Positions 27,333-36,068 of a DNA stretch of 64,000 nucleotides are shown here, piece after piece. The number at the start of each line of letters is the position of its first letter. Position 1 is the stretch's first letter. This stretch comes from an uncultured Rikenellaceae bacterium (GTDB lineage: Bacteria; Bacteroidota; Bacteroidia; Bacteroidales; Rikenellaceae): contig CALUND010000004.1 in NCBI GenBank assembly GCA_944321925.1, positions 19,009-83,008 on the forward strand. Direction: 5' to 3'. The translations under genes were made by a program, and so were the position numbers. Under the pieces are notes generated by a model. That model made no database searches, had not been told where the DNA came from, and saw only the letters and a program-made list of their open reading frames with translations.

Positions 27333-28823
27333 TTAGAAGGGGGAATTTTGATCCGAATAGCCCGAATTTTCGGGGTAGTAGCTGCTTTCACCGCTCATTG
27401 CACTGTCGAGGGTGTTGTAGTCGTCGTCTTCGTAGTCCATGAAGCGGGCCTGCTCTTTGCGGAACCGGAGCCGGATCGTGTCGGTCGCTCCGTTTCGATG
27501 CTTGGCAAGAATGAATTCGGCCAGTCCCGGCGGAAGGGGTATGTTGTTCTCGTCGACCGTCATGCCGTAGTATTCCGGGCGGTGGATGAAGGCGACGATA
27601 TCGGCATCCTGTTCGATGGCACCCGATTCCCGCAGGTCGGAGAGTTGGGGCCGTTTGCTGCCTCCGCGGAGCTCGGCAGCTCGGTTGAGCTGCGAGAGGG
27701 CGATGATCGGCACATTCAACTCTTTGGCGATCGCTTTGAGCGTTCGCGAGATGGAGGCGACTTCCTGTTCGCGGTTTCCGCGCGTGTCTTGCGACCCGCT
27801 CATCAGCTGCAGGTAGTCGATGATGATGAGTTGGATGTTTTCGTGGGTTTTGAGCCGGCGTACTTTCGACCGGAATTCAAAGATCGAGAGGGCGGGTGTA
27901 TCGTCGATGAAGAGGGGTGCGGAGGCGAGCGGTTTGATCGACTGTTCGAGGTGGCGCCACTGTTCTGCAGAGAGCTTGCCGCTTCGCACATCGCGGGAGT
28001 CGAGCCCCGATTCAGCCACGATCAATCGCATCATCAGCTGCGTGGCGCTCATCTCCAGCGAGAAGAAGGCAACGGGGATGTTGTGGTCGATGGCCACGTT
28101 GCGGGCCATGGAGAGCGTGAAGGCGGTCTTACCCATCGAGGGTCGGGCCGCCACGATCACCAGGTCGGAGGGTTGCCAACCGAGCGTGACGCGGTCGATG
28201 GCGGTGAATCCCGAGGGTACGCCGTTGAAGTTGCCTTCGTTTTTCGAAGCCTCTTCGATCGCCTCCATCGTGCGTGCGAGGATGTCTTTCGACGATTGGA
28301 TCGACCGTTTTACATGCCCTTCCGAGACTTTGAAGATCTCACCTTCGGCGAAATCGATCAGGTCGGTTACATCGCTCGATTCGTCGTAGGAGCGTTTCTG
28401 GATCTCGGTCGAGACACGGATCAGCTCTCTCTGGACATATTTTTGGGCGATGATCTTGGCATGGAACTCCACGTGGGCTGCCGAACCGACTTTTTGGGTG
28501 AGGCTGGCGAGGAACGAGGCTCCGCCCACCAGTTTGAGTTGTCCGTGGAGTTTGAGTCTTTCGGTGACGGTATAGAGGTCGATTGGACTGAGCTCCATCG
28601 AGAGTTCTTCGATCGCCTTGTAGATGATCCGGTGGGTCTCTTTGTAGAAGGCATCGGCCGTCAGGAACTCCTGAACGGCGATGATGCTGTCTTTCTCGAG
28701 CATCAGGGCGCCGAGGATCGCCTCTTCCAGCTCGATGGCCTGGGGAGGGATCTGTCCGCCTGTTTCGGTCAGGGCACTGTAGGACTCTTTGTTTTTTTGT
28801 GATGGATTGTAGCTCTTTGCCAT
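27333..28823 (-). CDS. dnaB: Replicative DNA helicase
   Basis: 496 residues without intein. The N-terminal primase-binding domain (PPQAIELEEAILGALML) is followed by the RecA-like ATPase: Walker A ARPSMGKTAF, IIIDYLQLM (Walker B), and SQLNRAAELR. A C-terminal acidic, Ser/Tyr-rich tail (SAMSGESSYYPENSGYSDQN) follows. It unwinds DNA ahead of the fork as a hexamer and works with DnaG, which is encoded about 22 kb away. It begins a tight minus-strand run dnaB-comM-comEC-methyltransferase. Confidence 0.96.
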   Translation of the reverse strand: MAKSYNPSQKNKESYSALTETGGQIPPQAIELEEAILGALMLEKDSIIAVQEFLTADAFYKETHRIIYKAIEELSMELSPIDLYTVTERLKLHGQLKLVGGASFLASLTQKVGSAAHVEFHAKIIAQKYVQRELIRVSTEIQKRSYDESSDVTDLIDFAEGEIFKVSEGHVKRSIQSSKDILARTMEAIEEASKNEGNFNGVPSGFTAIDRVTLGWQPSDLVIVAARPSMGKTAFTLSMARNVAIDHNIPVAFFSLEMSATQLMMRLIVAESGLDSRDVRSGKLSAEQWRHLEQSIKPLASAPLFIDDTPALSIFEFRSKVRRLKTHENIQLIIIDYLQLMSGSQDTRGNREQEVASISRTLKAIAKELNVPIIALSQLNRAAELRGGSKRPQLSDLRESGAIEQDADIVAFIHRPEYYGMTVDENNIPLPPGLAEFILAKHRNGATDTIRLRFRKEQARFMDYEDDDYNTLDSAMSGESSYYPENSGYSDQNSPF

Positions 28824-28889
28824 GTCGATTTTCGTGTTGACGGAGTAAAAATAGGGATAATTTGCGGAAATGTCCGGGAAGAGGGCTCC

Positions 28890-30704
28890 CTATTTTTTCT
28901 TTCTTTTTCCACACCTCGCTGTTGATAACCCTCCTTCTCCGGGCTGTTTCCCGGTGCGGAGCGGACCAGACCGCGATTTCGGATCGAAGAAGTAGCTTTT
29001 TTGTCGACGTTTGGAGTCCTGGTCGTGGGCTACGTAGAGCTTCTCTCCGGAATAGGGGTCGAAGCCGGTGTAGAACATGACCGAGGAGAGCGTCATGGGG
29101 GTCGGCGTGAAATCCTGCACCTGCTCGAGGTGGAAATGGAGTGCACGGGTCTTCTCCGAGAGCCGTTGCATCGATTGTTCCGTGCAGCCGGGATGCCCCG
29201 AGATGAAATAGGGAATCAGCTGGTAGCGGAGATTCTCTTCGGAGCAGATGCGGCGGAAATCGCGGTTGAGCTTTTCGAAGAGGGTGAACGATGGTTTCCG
29301 CATAAGGCGCAGCACCTCCTCTTCGGTATGCTCCGGAGCCACTTTCAGCCGGCCGGAAGTGTGGTCCCTGATCACCTCGTGCAGATAGGTTTGACCGTAC
29401 GTGTCGTCGAAGAGGTCGTATCGGATGCCGCTTCCGATGAAGGCTTTTTTTACGCCTTTCACCGCTCCGATCCGGCGATAGAGTTCCAGAAGGGGCCGGT
29501 GACTGTTGTCGAGGTTGGGACAGATCTTCGGAAAGAGACACGATGGACGGCGGCACGATGCGCAACGCTCCCGGTCGCGACCGCCCATGCCGTACATGTT
29601 GGCCGAGGGACCTCCGACATCCGACAGGTTTCCTTTGAAATAGGGTATTCGTGTGAGCCGTTCCACCTCCTGGAGAATGGAGCGTTCGCTGCGTGAGGAG
29701 ATGAATTTGCCCTGGTGGGCGGAGATGGTGCAGAAACTGCATCCGCCGAAGCAGCCCCGGTGGAGGCAGATCGAATTCTTGATCATCTCCCAGGCCGGAA
29801 TATCCCCTTTGCCGGCGTAGCGGGGATGGGGTGCGCGCATATAGGGGAGATCGAAACTGTGGTCGATCTCTTCCTGGGTGAGCGCGGCGTGGGGCGGCGT
29901 CACCACTACATAGCGATTGCCTACGGGTTCGACCAGGGTTTTGACGGGCCGGAGCAGATTCGATTCGGTTTCGATGATGCGGAAGTTTTCGGCGAAGGCC
30001 TGCGGATCGGTTTGACACGTCTCGAAGGCGTGGAGTCGGATGGTCTCCGTTTCGGGCAATCGTTCGACATAGTTTTTGTCGGCGAGAAAGGCTACCTGCC
30101 GAAGAGTCCGGAGCCGTTTGGCGTTGAATCCACCTTGCAGGGCCTTTGCCACTTCGACGATCGATTTGTCGCCCATGCCATACATGAGCAGATCGGCGCC
30201 GCTGTCGGTCAGGATGGACGGCATGAGGCTGTCGCTCCAGTAGTCGTAGTGGGTGAGCCGGCGGAGGGAGGCTTCGATGCCTCCGATTACGACGGGCGTA
30301 TGCGGAAAGAGCCTTTTCAGGATTCGTGTGTAGGTTGTGACGGTACGATCGGGACGGAATCCCGCCCGACCTCCTGGCGAATAGGCATCGTCGCTGCGCA
30401 GACGCAGGTTGGCCGTGTAGTGGTTGACCATTGAGTCCATGCTGCCGGCCGTCACTCCGAAGAAGAGTCGGGGTGTCCCCAATTTGCGGAAATCGCGCAG
30501 GTCGTCTCGCCAGTTGGGCTGCGGCACGATGGCTACGCGGTATCCTTCGGCCTCCAGTAACCTTCCGATCACGGCCGCACCGAATGCCGGATGGTCGATG
30601 TAGGCGTCGCCCGAGAAGAGGATCACATCGGGAGCGTCCCATCCGAGCTGCTCGATCTCTTTCCGGGAGGTGGGAAGAAAACCTTGTGTTGCTGTGTTAG
30701 TCAT
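28890..30704 (-). CDS. YgiQ-family radical SAM protein
   Basis: 604 residues. The N-terminal B12-binding-like part (DVILFSGDAYIDHPAFGAAV) is followed by the radical SAM core with HRGCFGGCSFCTIS (CxxxCxxC) and GNLSDVGGPSANMYGM, distinctive for UPF0313/YgiQ proteins. The reaction is not known. It is 24 bases downstream of queA, so it may share that transcript, and 66 bases upstream of dnaB. The role in queuosine chemistry suggested by that neighbour is speculative. Confidence 0.88.
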   Translation of the reverse strand: MTNTATQGFLPTSRKEIEQLGWDAPDVILFSGDAYIDHPAFGAAVIGRLLEAEGYRVAIVPQPNWRDDLRDFRKLGTPRLFFGVTAGSMDSMVNHYTANLRLRSDDAYSPGGRAGFRPDRTVTTYTRILKRLFPHTPVVIGGIEASLRRLTHYDYWSDSLMPSILTDSGADLLMYGMGDKSIVEVAKALQGGFNAKRLRTLRQVAFLADKNYVERLPETETIRLHAFETCQTDPQAFAENFRIIETESNLLRPVKTLVEPVGNRYVVVTPPHAALTQEEIDHSFDLPYMRAPHPRYAGKGDIPAWEMIKNSICLHRGCFGGCSFCTISAHQGKFISSRSERSILQEVERLTRIPYFKGNLSDVGGPSANMYGMGGRDRERCASCRRPSCLFPKICPNLDNSHRPLLELYRRIGAVKGVKKAFIGSGIRYDLFDDTYGQTYLHEVIRDHTSGRLKVAPEHTEEEVLRLMRKPSFTLFEKLNRDFRRICSEENLRYQLIPYFISGHPGCTEQSMQRLSEKTRALHFHLEQVQDFTPTPMTLSSVMFYTGFDPYSGEKLYVAHDQDSKRRQKSYFFDPKSRSGPLRTGKQPGEGGLSTARCGKRKKK

Positions 30705-30728
30705 GACCGTGAGCCGATTTTCGGAAAT

Positions 30729-31931
30729 CTATGGAAGCAATAGGCTGCTGTCGCCGTAGCTCAGGAATCGGAATCCGTTCTTGAGCGCGTAATCGTAGAT
30801 GCGGTGCCACTCTTCGCCCACGAAGGCGGCGATGAGCAATAATAGCGTGCTTTTCGGTTGATGGAAGTTGGTGATCATACCGCGGACGATCCGATAGCGG
30901 AATCCGGGGGTAATCATGATCTGAGTGGCTGTCCGGATACGGTCCAAGTTGTTTCGTTCCATGTAATCGAAGAGCGCCTGCAGCGCCTCTTTCCCGGAAA
31001 GGGCCTCCGGGAGGTCGTAGGGTTCGAATTGCCCGATTGTACGCGCTTCGTTCGGGGAACCGCTTCGGATGATCCGGTGACCAAGAACGGCGAGGGATTC
31101 CAGCGTTCGTACGGAGGTGGTTCCTACGGCCGTTACGTGATCGGCCTGCAGGAGTTGTCCGACGGTTTTTCGCGTCGCTTCGAAATGTTCCGTGTGCATC
31201 GGATGGAGCAGCGCGTTCTCCTCTTTGACGGGCAGAAACGTGCCGGCTCCGACGTGAAGCGTCACTTCGGTGATGTCTCTTCCCGATTGCCGGAGCTGTT
31301 CGATCAGCTCCGGTGTGAAATGGAGCCCGGCGGTAGGAGCTGCCACGGAACCCTCCACTTGAGCGTATACGGTTTGGTAACGTGTCTTGTCGATCTCTTC
31401 GCTGTCGCGTCCCAGGTAGGGCGGAATCGGTACTCGTCCGAGTGTTTCAAGCAGTTGTCCGAACGTCAGGTCTGCATCCCAATCGAATTTGACGATCTGT
31501 TCCGCTCCGTTGCCTCCGATACGGTGAGCCTGCAGCCGGCAAGATTTACCGGCCGTGTCGAAACGGATCTCGAGCGCTCCCTCTTTCCATTTTTTGAGGT
31601 TCCCGACGATGCAGTACCACTCCGCTTCGCCCTGGGCCGCAAAGGCCCGCTCGTAGTCGGCCGGATTTCGGGGTTCGAGACAGAGCAGTTCGATGCGTGC
31701 TCCGCTCGGTTTGTGCATCACGATACGAGCCCGGACTACGCGGGTGTTGTTGAATACCAGCAACGTCTTTTCGGGCAAGAGGTGGGGCAGCTCGTGGAAA
31801 CGACTGTCCGAGAGCTCCCCGTTGCGGTAGACGAGCAATTTCGATGCATCGCGATCGGCCAGCGGGAAGCGGGCGATTCGTTCGTCGGGAAGTTCGTAGT
31901 CGTAGTCCGATATGCGGATTTCTCTCTCCAT
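30729..31931 (-). CDS. queA: S-adenosylmethionine:tRNA ribosyltransferase-isomerase
   Basis: 400 residues, longer than the usual ~350 because of insertions. Conserved stretches: YDYELPDERIARFPLADRD at the start, VFNNTRVVRAR, APTAGLHFT, HVGAGTFLPVK and MITNFHQPKSTLLLL. QueA transfers and isomerises ribose from SAM onto preQ1 at tRNA position 34, giving epoxyqueuosine. Together with queE (8.2 kb) it shows queuosine synthesis. No adjacent tgt or queG was found. Confidence 0.94.
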   Translation of the reverse strand: MEREIRISDYDYELPDERIARFPLADRDASKLLVYRNGELSDSRFHELPHLLPEKTLLVFNNTRVVRARIVMHKPSGARIELLCLEPRNPADYERAFAAQGEAEWYCIVGNLKKWKEGALEIRFDTAGKSCRLQAHRIGGNGAEQIVKFDWDADLTFGQLLETLGRVPIPPYLGRDSEEIDKTRYQTVYAQVEGSVAAPTAGLHFTPELIEQLRQSGRDITEVTLHVGAGTFLPVKEENALLHPMHTEHFEATRKTVGQLLQADHVTAVGTTSVRTLESLAVLGHRIIRSGSPNEARTIGQFEPYDLPEALSGKEALQALFDYMERNNLDRIRTATQIMITPGFRYRIVRGMITNFHQPKSTLLLLIAAFVGEEWHRIYDYALKNGFRFLSYGDSSLLLP

Positions 31932-32089
31932 GTCTGTTTTCGGTTTATTTCCGACGCGCCTGGGTCGAAGGTTCTGGAATGCCGAAGCGATGGGCTGACC
32001 CTCCTGTCCGGATTATCCGTTTCGACCGATTCTCCTTGTGTCGCATGTTTTTCGGAGTGGTGCGTCGGGGATCTTAATAAGAAGTAAAA

Positions 32090-32118
32090 GGTAGGTACAG
32101 CCTGAGGCCGTACCTACC
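32090..32118 (-). terminator. Intrinsic terminator after infC
   Basis: On the minus strand GGTAGGTAC pairs with GTACCTACC (arms 32090-32098 and 32110-32118, 11-base loop), followed by TTTTACTTCTT. It ends the thrS-infC transcript 24 bases past the infC stop. Confidence 0.8.
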
Positions 32119-32141
32119 TGTCGTTTTACACAACGTTGCCG

Positions 32142-32738
32142 TTACTTTTTGGGCTTCGGGGCGAGGATCATGTTCATCTTCTTGCCTTCGAGCTTCGGCA
32201 TCGACTCCACTTTGGCCAACTCCTCCAGATCGGTGGCGAAGCGTAGCAAAAGAATTTCGCCTTGCTCTTTGAAGACGATGCTACGGCCGCGGAAGAAGAC
32301 ATACGCCTTCACTTTTGCTCCCTCTTTGAGGAAATTTTCCGCATGTCTGAGCTTGAAGTTGTAGTCGTGATCGTCGGTCTGGGGACCGAAACGGATCTCT
32401 TTGACCACCATCTTCACCGATTTGGCCTTGATCTCTTTGGCCTTCTTCTTCTGTTGATAGAGGAATTTCTGGTAGTCGGCGATCCGACATACCGGAGGAT
32501 CGGCTTTGGGCGAGATCTCGATGAGGTCCAGTTCCATTTCGTCAGCCAAGCGGAGCGCATCGCGGATCGGCATGACCTTGACTTCGGGTACATTATCGCC
32601 TACGACACGTACCATGGGAGCGGTAATGTGGTCGTTGATGCGGTGAAGAGCCTCTTTTTCGGGAAGCTTCCGACCCACGAAGGGTCGTTTGCCGGCGGGG
32701 CTGTTCCCTCTGGGAGGGAACGGTTTCGTTGTGTCTAT
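32142..32738 (-). CDS. infC: Translation initiation factor IF-3, probable ATA start
   Basis: 198 residues if translation starts at ATA (32736-32738). The core is typical IF-3: [38 protein letters not shown], then the C-domain [22 protein letters not shown] and [14 protein letters not shown]. There is no in-frame ATG upstream of the conserved region; the first alternative is GTG at 32678, without an SD sequence. An in-frame TAG at 32751-32753 bounds the frame. AGGAGG (32747-32752) lies 8 bases before the ATA, ideal spacing and rare in this window. infC starting with a weak codon (AUU in E. coli) lets IF-3 repress itself. It is 22 bases after thrS. Confidence 0.92.
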   Translation of the reverse strand: MDTTKPFPPRGNSPAGKRPFVGRKLPEKEALHRINDHITAPMVRVVGDNVPEVKVMPIRDALRLADEMELDLIEISPKADPPVCRIADYQKFLYQQKKKAKEIKAKSVKMVVKEIRFGPQTDDHDYNFKLRHAENFLKEGAKVKAYVFFRGRSIVFKEQGEILLLRFATDLEELAKVESMPKLEGKKMNMILAPKPKK

Positions 32739-32746
32739 AGTTGTGT

Positions 32747-32752
32747 CCTCCT
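32747..32752 (-). promoter_or_regulatory. Strong Shine-Dalgarno (AGGAGG) for infC
   Basis: CCTCCT on the plus strand reads AGGAGG, 8 bases upstream of ATA at 32738. Other genes in the window lack such a site, so it decides the infC start. Confidence 0.75.
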
Positions 32753-32760
32753 ATGTTTGG

Positions 32761-34716
32761 TTAAACATTCGCTTCTTGTGCGTTGACTGCGGTCTCCTCC
32801 CGCACCAGTGCTGTAATGTGGTCGCGGAACTCTTCCCAGGTCATCGAACCCTTGTCTCCCTCTCCCTGTACACGGACCGAAACTTTCTGTTCGGCCTCCT
32901 CTTTCTCTCCCACGATCAGCAGGAAGGGGATTCGCTTGAGTTCGTTGTCGCGTATTTTGCGGCCGATCTTCTCGTTGCGGTTGTCTACCTGTGCGCGAAT
33001 ATCGGAATTATTCAGATAAAAAGAAACTTTTTCCGCATAATCGTTGAATTTTTCGCTGATAGGCAGGACCACCACCTGATCGGGAGCGAGCCACAAGGGG
33101 AACTTGCCGCCCGTATGTTCCAACAGTACGGCCACGAATCGCTCCATCGAACCGAACGGTGCACGATGGATCATGATCGGACGATGCGGTTTGTCGTCGG
33201 CGCCCGTGTAGGTAAGATCGAATCGTTCCGGCAGGTTGTAGTCGACCTGAATCGTTCCGAGTTGCCACTTGCGGCCGATGGCGTCTTTGACCATGAAGTC
33301 GAGTTTCGGCCCGTAGAATGCCGCTTCGCCATACTCTACGACAGCCGGCAGTCCTTTGTTTTGGGCGGCCTGCATGATGGCGTGTTCCGCTTTTTCCCAA
33401 TTCTCGTCCGTGCCGATGTATTTGGTTTTGTCGTTCGGATCGCGCAGGGAGATCTGGGCGGTGAAGTTCTCGAATTTCAACGTCTTGAAGATGTAGAGTA
33501 CGATGTCGATCACCTTTTCGAACTCTTCGAGCAGCTGGTCGGGTCGTACGAAAAGGTGGGCGTCGTCCTGCGTGAATCCGCGCACACGGGTCAATCCGTG
33601 CAATTCACCGCTCATCTCGTAGCGATAGACCGTGCCGAACTCGGCGAAACGAAGGGGCAGATCTTTGTACGAGCGGGGTTTCGTGCGGTAGATCTCGCAG
33701 TGGTGGGGGCAGTTCATCGGTTTGAGCAGGAACTCTTCGTTCTCGTCGGGGGTGTGGATCGGTTGGAACGAGTCTTTGCCGTATTTGGCGTAGTGTCCCG
33801 ATGTGACGTAAAGGTCTTTCATGCCGATGTGGGGCGTGATGACCTGCTGGTATCCGTACTTCTTTTGCACCCCGCGCAGGAAATTTTCCAACCGTTCGCG
33901 GAGGGCCGTGCCTTTGGGCAGCCACAGCGGGAGCCCCTGGCCCACGCGTTGCGAGAAGGCGAAGAGTTCGAGGTCTTTACCCAGTTTGCGGTGGTCGCGT
34001 TTCTTGGCCTCTTCGAGCATGGCCAGGTATTCGTCGAGCATGCTCTTCTTCGGGAAGCTGATGCCGTAGATACGCGTGAGCATTTTACGATGCTCGTCGC
34101 CGCGCCAATAGGCACCTGCTACCGAGGTGAGTTTGATCGCCTTGATGAATCCGGTGTTGGGCAGATGGGGTCCCCGGCAGAGGTCCGTGAAGCATCCGTT
34201 CGTATAGAAGCTGATTGTGCCGTCCTCCAGGGCAGAAATCAGTTCGAGTTTGTATTCGTCGCCTTTTTGGGTGAATGTTTCGAGGGCCTCTTTTTTGCTC
34301 ACTTCGCGGCGGACCATCGGCTCCTTGCTGCGGGCCAGTTCGACCATCTTCTGTTCGATGCGGGGCAGATCGGCCTCGGTGATCGGGGTGGGAGAGTCGA
34401 CGTCGTAATAGAATCCGTTTTCGATGCTCGGGCCGATGCCGAACTTGATGCCCGGATAGAGCGATTCGAGCGCTTCGGCCAGCAAGTGCGAAGAGGTGTG
34501 CCAGAAGGTGTGTTTACCTTCGTCGTCTTCCCATTTCAGCAGACGCACCGAGCAGTCGCCATTGATGGGGCGGTTCAAGTCTTGCACCTTGCCATCCACG
34601 GAGACAGCGAGCACCTCGGCTGCAAGACGCGGGCTGATGCTCTGTGCGATCTCCATTCCTGTCGTTCCCTCGGCATACTCACGAATGTCGCCGTTGGGAA
34701 AAGTTACTTTCATCAT
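32761..34716 (-). CDS. thrS: Threonine--tRNA ligase
   Basis: 651 residues with the full domain set: TGS ([20 protein letters not shown]), the editing domain with [12 protein letters not shown] and the HxxxH zinc pair, the class II catalytic core ([35 protein letters not shown]) and the anticodon-binding C-domain ([10 protein letters not shown]). It charges tRNA-Thr and edits Ser mischarging. Followed by infC as in E. coli (thrS-infC-rpmI-rplT), but the ribosomal protein genes are not present here. Confidence 0.96.
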   Translation of the reverse strand: MMKVTFPNGDIREYAEGTTGMEIAQSISPRLAAEVLAVSVDGKVQDLNRPINGDCSVRLLKWEDDEGKHTFWHTSSHLLAEALESLYPGIKFGIGPSIENGFYYDVDSPTPITEADLPRIEQKMVELARSKEPMVRREVSKKEALETFTQKGDEYKLELISALEDGTISFYTNGCFTDLCRGPHLPNTGFIKAIKLTSVAGAYWRGDEHRKMLTRIYGISFPKKSMLDEYLAMLEEAKKRDHRKLGKDLELFAFSQRVGQGLPLWLPKGTALRERLENFLRGVQKKYGYQQVITPHIGMKDLYVTSGHYAKYGKDSFQPIHTPDENEEFLLKPMNCPHHCEIYRTKPRSYKDLPLRFAEFGTVYRYEMSGELHGLTRVRGFTQDDAHLFVRPDQLLEEFEKVIDIVLYIFKTLKFENFTAQISLRDPNDKTKYIGTDENWEKAEHAIMQAAQNKGLPAVVEYGEAAFYGPKLDFMVKDAIGRKWQLGTIQVDYNLPERFDLTYTGADDKPHRPIMIHRAPFGSMERFVAVLLEHTGGKFPLWLAPDQVVVLPISEKFNDYAEKVSFYLNNSDIRAQVDNRNEKIGRKIRDNELKRIPFLLIVGEKEEAEQKVSVRVQGEGDKGSMTWEEFRDHITALVREETAVNAQEANV

Positions 34717-34817
34717 TTCGTTTGATTTTTAGATTATCGTTTTGCTCCCGGACTCCCGCTTTTACGAGACGGAAGATCATCCGGAAGACTTGGGTTTCGC
34801 AATGGTTCGGGATCGGA

Positions 34818-35909
34818 TTATTCGGTCGGTTCGTTTTCCGGCAGGTCGTTGGCCGAGACATCCGCACCTTTTTCCCGTTCATAGTGCCGCAACGGATTGC
34901 GACTCATCTCGGCCCATTTTTGACGCGTTCGTACGATGTCTGCGGCCAGCCAGATGGCGTTACGCATCGCTCCGGGATCGGCTTTCCCCGCGCCTGCAAT
35001 ATCGAAAGCCACCCCATGGTCGGGACTGGTACGGACGATGGGGAGTCCGGCCGTGTAGTTGACGCCGTCGGGCGTAAGCGCTTTGAATGGTGCGAGCCCC
35101 TGGTCGTGATACATGGCCAGAACGGCATCGTATTGCGTGTAGTTGTGGGAGAGGAAGAGACCGTCGGCAGCCAAGGGCCCGAAGGCATACACCCCCTCTG
35201 TAAAGGCCTGTACGATGGCCGGCCGTATAATCTGTTCCTCGTCCTCTCCGAGCAGTCCGTTTTCTCCGGCGTGGGGATTGAGCGAGAGGACGGCGATGCG
35301 GGGTTCGACGATGCCGAAATCGGCAATGAGCGAACGACGCAATGCTTTCAGCTTCTCGACGATTTTCTCTTTCGAGAGGTTTGCGCGTACTTCGGCCAGC
35401 GGAATATGGGTGGTCATGAGGGCGACACGCAACTCCTCGCTGCACATCATCATGATCGGATTGCCTCCCCATTCGGTTCCGAGGAATTCGGTGTGTCCGG
35501 TGTAGGGGAAATTGTCCGAGTGTGTATTTTCTTTGCAGATGGGCGCTGTGACGATTGCGTCTATGAGTCCCTCTTTCGCATCTTTGACCGCGCGACGCAG
35601 TGCCTCCACAGCCGACTCGCCGGCCTGGGGGGTGAGTTGCCCCGGCTCTACGGTAAACTCCTGCATTCCCGTTTCGATCAGGTTGAGTCGTTTCGGGTGG
35701 AGGTTGCGGGCCGAAGGGATCGTGTTGAAAACGATGTTTTCTGCCTCTTCCATCCGGTCGCGCCAGAATGCGGCAGCGGCTGACGACCCATAGAGAACCG
35801 GAGTAATGAGTTCTCCCATGCGGGGATCGGCGAAACATTTGAGGATTACCTCCCAGCCGATTCCGTTGGGATCGCCCTGCGTGATGCCTATGCGGATCTT
35901 TCCACTCAT
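34818..35909 (-). CDS. pdxA: 4-hydroxythreonine-4-phosphate dehydrogenase
   Basis: 363 residues from the ATG at 35909 (MSGKIRIGITQGDPNGIGWE). A start at 35939 would lie upstream of the likely transcription start. Conserved segments: TAPICKEN, GHTEFL, LNPHAGENGLLG, YHDQGLAPFKAL and RTSPDHGVAFDIAG, giving the His and Asp metal ligands. It oxidises 4-phosphohydroxy-threonine in de novo pyridoxal-phosphate synthesis. It is followed by thrS 101 bases downstream. Confidence 0.93.
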   Translation of the reverse strand: MSGKIRIGITQGDPNGIGWEVILKCFADPRMGELITPVLYGSSAAAAFWRDRMEEAENIVFNTIPSARNLHPKRLNLIETGMQEFTVEPGQLTPQAGESAVEALRRAVKDAKEGLIDAIVTAPICKENTHSDNFPYTGHTEFLGTEWGGNPIMMMCSEELRVALMTTHIPLAEVRANLSKEKIVEKLKALRRSLIADFGIVEPRIAVLSLNPHAGENGLLGEDEEQIIRPAIVQAFTEGVYAFGPLAADGLFLSHNYTQYDAVLAMYHDQGLAPFKALTPDGVNYTAGLPIVRTSPDHGVAFDIAGAGKADPGAMRNAIWLAADIVRTRQKWAEMSRNPLRHYEREKGADVSANDLPENEPTE

Positions 35910-35936
35910 ATTCTTCTTTTGCCTTGCTTTAAAATA

Positions 35937-35944
35937 CAAAGATA
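35937..35944 (-). promoter_or_regulatory. -7 promoter box (TATCTTTG) for pdxA
   Basis: TATCTTTG on the minus strand, 27 bases upstream of the pdxA ATG. Confidence 0.6.
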
Positions 35945-36012
35945 AGAAAAAATCTCATTTGGAGGATAGGATCGTCATTTTTCCGCAGAAAGTCTGTTGG
36001 CCATTGGATGAA

Positions 36013-36046
36013 ATACGGGCCTGGAAAGGAACTTCCAGGCCCGTAT
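36013..36046 (-). terminator. Hairpin terminator after the lyase gene
   Basis: A perfect 14-base stem ATACGGGCCTGGAA / TTCCAGGCCCGTAT (36013-36026, 36033-36046) with a 6-base loop, 22 bases past the lyase stop. The following run is only TTTCATCC, so it may not be fully rho-independent. Confidence 0.7.
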
Positions 36047-36068
36047 GGGGGATAAGCGTAACGATGGA

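Noticed and set aside
27315..28802. Long plus-strand frame opposite dnaB
   Set aside because: It mirrors dnaB codons (Glu/Val/Phe-rich shadow) and has no independent promoter.
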